The position numbers and the translations under genes were made by a program. Source: Auxenochlorella pyrenoidosa (taxonomy: Eukaryota > Chlorophyta > Trebouxiophyceae > Chlorellales > Chlorellaceae). From it: a stretch of 13,666 bases of DNA. The notes under the pieces were generated by a model. The model did not search any database. It saw only the letters and a list, made by a program, of their open reading frames with translations, and was not told the origin of the DNA. Shown piece by piece: positions 7,693 to 13,666 of the stretch. Every line of letters begins with the position of its first letter. Position 1 is the first letter of the stretch. The stretch covers positions 20,737 through 34,402 of the forward strand of contig KQ482066.1 in the NCBI GenBank assembly GCA_001430745.1, written 5' to 3'.

Positions 7693-10600
7693 ATGGGCAT
7701 CAGCGGGCTGCACCCGCTGCTCAAGCCCTACCTTGCCCAGAGCCATGCCCGCGACTTCAGGGGGTGCCGGCTGGGCGTAGATGCCTGGGCCTGGCTGCAC
7801 CGGTGAGGTTTGTGGAATGCGTGGGTACTGCCTGTCTGGGCTGGCCATACCTCCTGGGCACAGCAAGCAACCCGCCGTTGCTCTACGGGTACCAAGCCTT
7901 GCGTCCTGCAGTTTCACCATGGAGCGCCTGCACCTGCCCGATGCCTGCCTCCCCGCCTCCCTGCCTCTGGTCGCCGCCGCAGCGGCGCAGTGGGCGCTGC
8001 GCGCGAGCTGGCGACGGGCGAGCGCCCCTGGGAGGCGCGCGGCTTCGATGCCCCCTGGGTAGCTTTCTGTCTGAAGATGGTGGCGATGCTGCAGGCCGCG
8101 GGGGCCACGCCAGTGGTGGGTGCTGGCAGCGCACTCATTTCTGGGATCAATGCGGGATATGGGCGCAGGTGAAGTGCACACAGCAGGTACGTGAAGGGCA
8201 GCACATGGCGCCCTGTGCAGCCAGGGGGTGCCCAGCTCTCTGCACCCGGAACACCTGCCCCGCAGCTGGTCTTTGATGGCTGCCGGCTGCCAGCCAAGGC
8301 GGCCACCAACGCGCAGCGGCGGCAGCGCCGCGAGGAGGCGCGGGCCCGCGGCCTCCAGCTGCTGCAGGAGGTGGGCGGGCACGCCGGGGGCGGCAAGCCG
8401 CCCTAGTTGCTCACCCAGCGCAGGACTGGCAAAGGCAGTGCAAACGCCCTGCAGCTGCTTGCAAGTCACAGTGTCTTGCTCGCCATCCCTGCCTCTGCTG
8501 GGACGGCTGTCTCACCGCCGCCTTTTATCCACCCCACCGGCAGGGCCGCGAGGCAGAGGCCCATGCAGTGTTTGCGCAGGGCATCCACGTCACCCCGGAA
8601 ATGGCGCACGAGCTGATTGCTCGGCTCAGGTGTGCGCGCTGCCTCGGCCCCGCTGTTACCGCCTGCTGTGCCCGCTGCACACACCAAATACTGTCCGGAT
8701 GCCCGGGTGAGGGCATGCAACTGGCGCACACACGTAGCCGGCCCCAAAGTGATTCAGTGTCAAGCACCCCATCAAAAGCATCTGCCTCTTTAGTGGAGCA
8801 GTTGCCGGCGGCGCAGGGCGAGGCGTTGCTGATGTCCCTCCAGCGACAACCCGCCCCCCTAGAGCCCTGCCCCGGGATCCGATGCCACGTGCAGGGGGAG
8901 TGGCGTGGAGTTTGTGGTGGCGCCGTACGAGGCCGACGCGCAGCTGGCCCACCTGGCATCCCTCCCAGAGGCAGAGGGCGGCGTGGCGGCGGGTGGGCGG
9001 CCCGCTGCCGCGCGTGCCGCGCCGCGGGCCCTGGAGTGCGTGCGGCCAGCCTGCTGGCTGTGGAAGGCACGCACGCCCCCAGGCCTGCATGGCTGTGCTT
9101 GGTGTGCACCCTCCCCAAGCAAGTAGGCATGCCCCCTTGACCTCTGCCTGCAGTGGTGACAGAGGACTCAGACCTGGTGGCGTATGGCTGCCGCCGCCTG
9201 CTCTTCAAAATGGACGGGTGCGGCGCCCGGCGCGCAGACCTGTGCCGCCTGGCGCGGCACGGCATAGCATGGCAGGGCACGGCTGGGCATGCCCAGCGTG
9301 CCTGCTGCTTGGTCGGCCCTCAATATGTACAAGAATGCCTGGCTGCTTTTGCTCCCAACCGCGCACTGCCTCTGCTCACTGCCCCATCCGCTCGCGCCGC
9401 CCTGCGCAGCGCCGGCTACTGCTGGGAGCTCTCTCTGGACCGGCTCCTGGCTGGGCCGCAAGCAGCAATCAGCGCTGCAACAGCCACGCAATGCAGCGCC
9501 GGCGACTGCGGCAGCAGCGAAAACGGCAGCGGGAACGCGGGCGCTGCCGGCAGTTCTGCGGGCAGCGGCAAGCGCGGCGGCAAGGGCGGCGGCAAGGGTG
9601 GCGGCGGCGTGCTGTCGCTCCAGGATTGGACGCTCGACATGCTGCAGGTGTGCCGTGCAGCTGGGGGCAGCAGAGGCGCAGGCAAGCTTTCCTGGAGGCC
9701 TTCACGGTTGGCTGCAGCCTCGCACATGCTACCAGACCGCTCATGGGAACGTCGCCCCTGGGCTCGGCACCCACCCACGCCTCTGAACGATGCACCGCTC
9801 ACTGCCCTGCCCGCCCCCCCCCCCACCCCCACCACACACACACAGGCCGCCTGCGTGCTGGCCGGCTGCGACTTCCTGCCCAGCCTTAAGGGGGTCTCCT
9901 TCCGCACCGCCGCCGGCTTTGTGGCGCGCGGGCGGGTCCTGGAGGGCGCGCTGCGGGCGATGCAGGGGGAGAAGCGCTTTCGCACGGCCGTCACAGAGGA
10001 GTACAGGCGGGGGGCGGCGCAGGCGCTGGCAGCCTTCAAGCATGCGCTGGGTGAGCGGGTCTCGGGGCGATTGAGGGCGGGGCACCTGTGATTCCCACCT
10101 CTGCTTTTCTAGCGAATGGTTGACTGGGCCTGGAGGGGGGAGTTGAAAGAAAACACAGTGAATCCATTGCCCTTAATCGCTGTGCCCTTGAACCCTTCTC
10201 TTGCCTCCTGAGCAGTCTTCTGCCACAACGCAGCGGGCGGCAGCCTGCGGCGGCTCACGCCGCTGCCAGAACAGCATCAGCAGGAGCAACAAGAAGAAGG
10301 GCGGCAGGGTGCGGCAGCGGCGGCGGGGCAGGCAGCGGGCCGGAACCAAACACCAGCTGAGGTTGACGTTTCGCTCTTGGGTGCTGAGCTGGATGCTGAG
10401 GCGGCGCGAGGCCTCGCCTATGGTGGGTGCAGGCTGAACTGCTTGTGGCCGGCCGGCTTCCGGCTGTGCGCTGTGACTGCTGGCGGGGCGGCGCGTGGCT
10501 CCATGCTTGCCCCCGCGGGTCTGGCCACGTGTCTGCGCACCAGAACTGGGCTTCTTCCCTGTGGATGCCTGCAGGCTACCTGCACCCTCACACCCTGCAG

Positions 10601-11590
10601 CCCTTTGCTGCTGACAGCGAGGCCCAGCCCAGCGGCCCGCTCACGCAGCAGCGCCACCCACGGCAGCAGGCGCAACAGCAGCAGCAGTTCCGGGCCAGCC
10701 TGGCTGGCCGCAGGCAGCTTGGCTCTTGGATGTCGGGCGCTGCCCACAGTGCAGGGCTGGGCCCAAGCCAGCAGCAGCAGCAGCGGCAGCAGCAGCAGCG
10801 GTACCAGCAGGGGCAGCCAGGGCGTCACGGGCAGCAAGAGAGGCGCCCACAGCAGGCCCAGCAGCTGCAGTCTCAGCAGCAACGGCACGCTGGCGCGGTG
10901 CACGTGGCAGACGTCTTGCGGCTGTACCAGCCACCGCAGCAGCATGCCGCGCTGGCAGCTGGCCAGCACCAGATGCCTCAAACCTCGGACTCACAAGCCG
11001 TGGCGCCGGTGCCGGCGCAGAGCAACCCCTTTGCTCGCCTGCAGCCCACTGCGCCCGCGGCTGAGGCGGGCGCTGGAAGCGAGGACTTCTCTTTGCCTTC
11101 TCACGCCGACGGTTCTACAGCAGCACTGCTGCAGCAGCAGGGCAGCCTGCTGGATGCTGCAGACACGCAGGCGTCGGCAGCAGCGCAGGCCAGCACACCA
11201 GCAGGACAGCAGCAGCAGCAGCAGCGGGCACTGCCATGCGCACCTGCTGGAGGGGCAGGCTCCCAGGGCGCCTGCACCAATGGCTGCAGTTCTGCCGTGT
11301 TGCACGCTGCCAGCGGCAGCAGCGACGGCATCAGCGGTGGGCCACCCTCAGCCAGCTTGGAGGTTTTGCTGCCGCAGCAGCACCAGCAGCAGCAGGTGTG
11401 GGACAGGTCTGAACAGCACTTGGGCAGGCGCTTGCCAGGCAAGTCCTGGGGCACACCACCAGCCGCAGCAGGCTCCAAGCGTAAAAGCGGCGGCGGCAGC
11501 AGCGGCGGCGGCAAAAAGGGGCCCCGGCAGCTGGCGCCGCCAAGCCAGCGCATCAGCCGCTTCTTTGCGCCGGCGCCCGGGCCACAGTAG
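7693..11590 (+). CDS. EXO1: Exonuclease 1 (5'-3' exonuclease/flap nuclease, FEN1/XPG family)
   Basis: Ten exons: 7693-7802, 7983-8115, 8266-8370, 8544-8629, 8895-8992, 9154-9217, 9410-9647, 9846-10050, 10216-10422 and 10575-11590. All are GT-AG and in phase, giving 753 residues. The start MGISGLHPLLK has the Gly2 typical of the family. Active-site matches: Asp30 (GVDAWAWLH), Asp85 and Lys92 (LVFDGCRLPAK), Glu157 and Asp159 (APYEADAQ), Asp182 and Asp184 (VTEDSDL), Asp287 (LAGCDF). FKMDG, and GLAYGYLHPHTLQPF further on, are EXO1-like rather than FEN1- or GEN1-like. EXO1 resects DNA in mismatch repair and at double-strand breaks in the nucleus. A Gly/Ser/Lys-rich insertion occupies about 214-265. 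The tail from about 430 is Gln-rich and ends with a bipartite-like NLS (KRK 717-719, KK 729-730) and QRISRFFAP (740-748). It is tail-to-tail with the SNAPC3 gene. Confidence 0.93.
9282..9297. repeat. 16-bp perfect palindrome in EXO1 intron 6
   Basis: GCTGGGCATGCCCAGC is its own reverse complement. It lies in the intron between EXO1 exons 6 and 7. No function is known to me; GC-rich composition makes chance plausible. Confidence 0.7.
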
Positions 11591-11824
11591 TCGCAGCAAG
11601 CTCGGGCGCCTCTGGTGTTCTGCTCTCTTGTGCCCGCCATCGCGCCATGTGTGCGTGTCATTCCGATTGCCAGCGCCACACAGGTCGCACACCGAATTGC
11701 AATCAGCACCACAGCGCAGCAGAAGAGCAAGCACACGAACATGCGTGGCAAGGAGTAAAATAAGAAGAATCTAGCCAGGAGGCGAAGCACAGCCGAGCGG
11801 GCAGGGCCCCCCTCCTCCCCCCTG
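11591..11824. other. Convergent 3' region between EXO1 and SNAPC3
   Basis: Only 234 bp separate the two stop codons, so the 3' UTRs probably overlap. No TGTAA is seen on either strand here. An AT-rich patch (AGTAAAATAAGAAG, near 11755) is the only obvious feature. Confidence 0.5.
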
Positions 11825-13666
11825 CTAGCCCTGCTCTGTGGCGGCGACCGCAGCGGATGCGGCGCGGGCGCGCGCCCCGCCGCTCTTCTGCTTGCTGGCC
11901 ATGATGGACACCGGGTACTCCTGCACGTAGGGGAACACGCGGAAGTCGGTGTACAGGGCGGCGCCCTGCGGGGGTGGGGTGGGGTGAGAGGATGAAGTGG
12001 GGGGGGGGGGGCTGGTTGAGTGGGTGACTGAGGGTGGGGGTGGGGGGTGCAAGGTGGGGGTGCCGCTTGAGGCGCAGGCGCTTCTGAACCAGCCGGCAAG
12101 GAGGGAGCAGCCGGGCAGCGCGGCGCAGTCCAGGGGATGAGGGGACGGGGTGTGCATCAGGGGCGGGGCCACCACCCTTGGGGCTTGCGCAGCAGGGCGC
12201 CAGTGCCGAGGCACGCATGGACGTGCTCAGCTGCAGGCCAGCCCTGCCCACCCCGCCTGCCTGCTCGTTGTAGTGCATCAGGCGGAAGCACTCCTCGCAC
12301 CTGCAGGCAGCGCAGGCGGCACCAAGAAGAGGTGGGTGCCAGCCTCCAAGGGAATGAGGCGCGGCCATGAAGAAACACCCAATAGACTTGGCCCAGCTCG
12401 GCCCCTGCATGCCGCACCCTGGAGCATTGCACTTTCACGAGAACCTGCGCGGCGGGTCCCATCTGGCGCGCGCCACCCCGAACTAACCAACCCAGCACCC
12501 ACCAGAAGAAGGGGGTGTGCGGCGCTGCGCGGTCGTCGTACGTCACCCGCTTGGCGGTGCGGGTGCCGCACACCTGCGGTGTCGGAAACACATGCACGCC
12601 TGGTGAGTCGACCCTGGGGCCAACAACCCCGCTGCCAAGGGCTGGAGCCGCCAGGAGGGCCGCTGGCCAGCACTGGCGGTGGCTGCACTGCATGCAAAAT
12701 CATCTCCGGAAGAGCATTGCGCCGGGCACCGCTGCTCTGCGCTGCCTGCCTCTTCCTCATGGCCGAGCAGATGCTGCCCCCTGCATTTCTGCTGCCCCTC
12801 ACTGTTGCCCTGCCCACCTCGCAGTCGCGGATGATGGTGTGCTGCGGGGCGGTGAGGCGGAAGGGGTAGTGCTGGCGCAGCGGCGGGTCGCAGCAGGGGT
12901 CGAACAGGCGCACGTCCTGCAGGCAGGCAGGCCGGGGGTGGTGGTGTGTGGGGGGGGGGGGTGCTTGAGCTTCGTGCCCAGGACGGCGCGCCGCCACGCC
13001 AGCCGTTCACGCGTTGGCAGCACACCGGGCTCCCTGCTCTCTGTGCCCATTTGTGTGCATCTCTTTGTTGACCGCACAGATGGGATCGCGCGCGTTGGGC
13101 AGGCACCCGTCCGCTCCTAGGGCAGACACCCCTAGGGCAGACACCCCACACCACCCCACCCCCACCCCCCATCCCACCCCCCGCCTGCCTGGAAGGTGAG
13201 CAGGTGCTCGCAGCCGCCCTGGTGGCAGTACAGGTAGCCGGCGGCGGAGCCCAGGCGCAGCCAGAGCGAGTCAAAGGTGGCATCCTGCATCCTGGCGGCG
13301 GTGAACTCTGCGGGGCGCGGGGCGGTGCAGGCGAGGGTGGGTTGGGGTGGGGTTGCAAGGTGAGCCCACAGTGGTGGCCCTTTGGGAGGAGGCTTGCTGC
13401 GCAGCCTGCTCCCTGGATGCGCCCCAACGAGTGGGAGGCACTGGGCTGCGGCCACCTGTTGTTGTCACGTCAATGCGTGCGCTGCCGGGCAGGGGGTGCG
13501 GCGGCGCCGGGATCCCTTCCTCCCTGCATGCCGAGGGTGGGCAGGTGGGCAGGGGGCAACGGCAGGAGGGCCGACTCAACTCAGCTGTGCACTGGAAAGG
13601 GCCGGTTCCTGACCTGGCGGCGTGAGCACCAGCCAGGCACGCAGCAACGGCACGTCCCGCAAACGC
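11825..13666 (-). CDS. SNAPC3: snRNA-activating protein complex subunit 3 (SNAPC3/SRD2), C-terminal part
   Basis: Minus-strand exons 13307-13189, 12916-12818, 12573-12503, 12300-12261 (or -12252) and 11965-11825 (stop TAG) give about 155 C-terminal residues. The order of motifs is that of the SNAPC3/SRD2 domain: LWLRLGSAAGYLYCHQGGCE followed by H, then DVRLFDP, CEVC, KRVTYDD, CEEC, FRLMHYNE and YTDFRVFPY. The two CxxC pairs and the CHxxxCxH motif are the expected zinc ligands. SNAPc binds the proximal (plant: upstream) sequence element of snRNA genes for transcription by Pol II and Pol III. The tail after YPVSIMASKQK is a low-complexity Ala/Arg extension. A further upstream exon at 13523-13456 (EEGIPAPPHPLPGSARIDV) fits by phase but is tentative; the 5' part lies outside the window. 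Introns 1 and 4 (of those seen) may use GC donors. Confidence 0.85.
11970..12062. repeat. G-run-rich tract (C-rich in the SNAPC3 transcript)
   Basis: Repeated G runs on the plus strand, including an uninterrupted run of about 11 G near 12000 and several GGGTGGGG units, lie in the last intron of the SNAPC3 gene. In the transcript this is a long C-rich pyrimidine tract leading to the acceptor at 11966. The plus strand has G-quadruplex potential. Confidence 0.7.
13116..13145. repeat. 15-bp perfect tandem duplication
   Basis: CCTAGGGCAGACACC occurs twice back to back in an intron of the SNAPC3 gene, next to a CA/CCCAC-rich simple stretch. It looks like a recent slippage or duplication. Confidence 0.85.
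13456..13523 (-). other. Tentative extra upstream exon of the SNAPC3 gene
   Basis: A 68-nt open segment lies between a CAG acceptor and an ACAG|GTGGCC donor. It encodes about 22 residues (EEGIPAPPHPLPGSARIDV, then TTT). Its end phase of 1 joins correctly to the AG-TTC start of the 13307-13189 exon, making Glu. The segment is Pro-rich and not itself diagnostic. The next possible exon, 13666-13614, reads best (RDVPLLRAWL, loosely like the P-I-x-x-W-L region of SNAPC3 proteins) in a phase that does not match this exon, so the upstream structure is unsolved. Confidence 0.35.

Noticed and set aside
10418..10994. Minus-strand Leu/Ala-rich ORFs opposite the EXO1 tail
   Set aside because: Complement of the CAG-rich exon 10; no independent support.
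1..13666. tRNA, rRNA, snoRNA, CRISPR arrays or transposase genes
   Set aside because: Looked for T-loop and C/D-box signatures, regular spaced repeats, and transposase or reverse-transcriptase motifs; none was convincing by eye.

Overview
The window looks like nuclear DNA of a GC-rich green alga, most likely a Chlorella-like trebouxiophyte. The clues are eukaryotic genes with many short GT-AG introns, very high GC with C/G-ending codons, Gln-, Pro-, Gly- and Ser-rich low-complexity protein stretches, and a TGTAA motif where chlorophytes place their polyadenylation signal. The assignment is an inference from style; no organelle, viral or bacterial gene is seen.

Four protein genes can be assembled by joining exons with matching splice phase. 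(A) 251-3513, minus strand, 3' end outside the window: a protein of at least 838 residues with an acidic/Ala-rich N-terminus, an RS-rich segment, a long Pro/Gly/Gln/His-rich region and the first half of a GYF domain. (B) 4071-6872, plus strand, complete, 7 exons, 508 residues: an RS/SP-rich protein with eight tandem nine-residue repeats and a C-terminal GYF domain. (C) 7693-11590, plus strand, complete, 10 exons, 753 residues: exonuclease 1 (EXO1), with all the main acidic active-site residues, an extra Gly/Ser/Lys-rich insertion inside the nuclease domain, a Gln-rich tail, and a C-terminal NLS plus PCNA/MLH1-type peptide. (D) 11825 to beyond 13666, minus strand, 5' end outside the window: the zinc-binding C-terminal domain of SNAPC3/SRD2 (snRNA-activating protein complex subunit 3).

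Genes A and B are head-to-head across a 557-bp divergent promoter region. Both carry a GYF domain interrupted by a phase-0 intron at the same place, straight after the D-P-[K/Q] of the domain core. Genes C and D are tail-to-tail, with 234 bp between stop codons. B and C point the same way across about 820 bp, which holds B's likely 3' UTR (TGTAA at 7121) and the EXO1 upstream region, with a perfect E2F-type TTTCCCGC site at 7425.

Three of the four genes fit RNA-processing or snRNA themes (two GYF/RS proteins, one snRNA transcription factor) and one is DNA repair. This may be chance. I see no clear undescribed multi-gene system. The most unusual points are the paired divergent GYF genes whose proteins contain GYF-ligand-like PPG motifs, the selected nine-residue repeat, the EXO1 insertion, and candidate GC-AG introns in SNAPC3.
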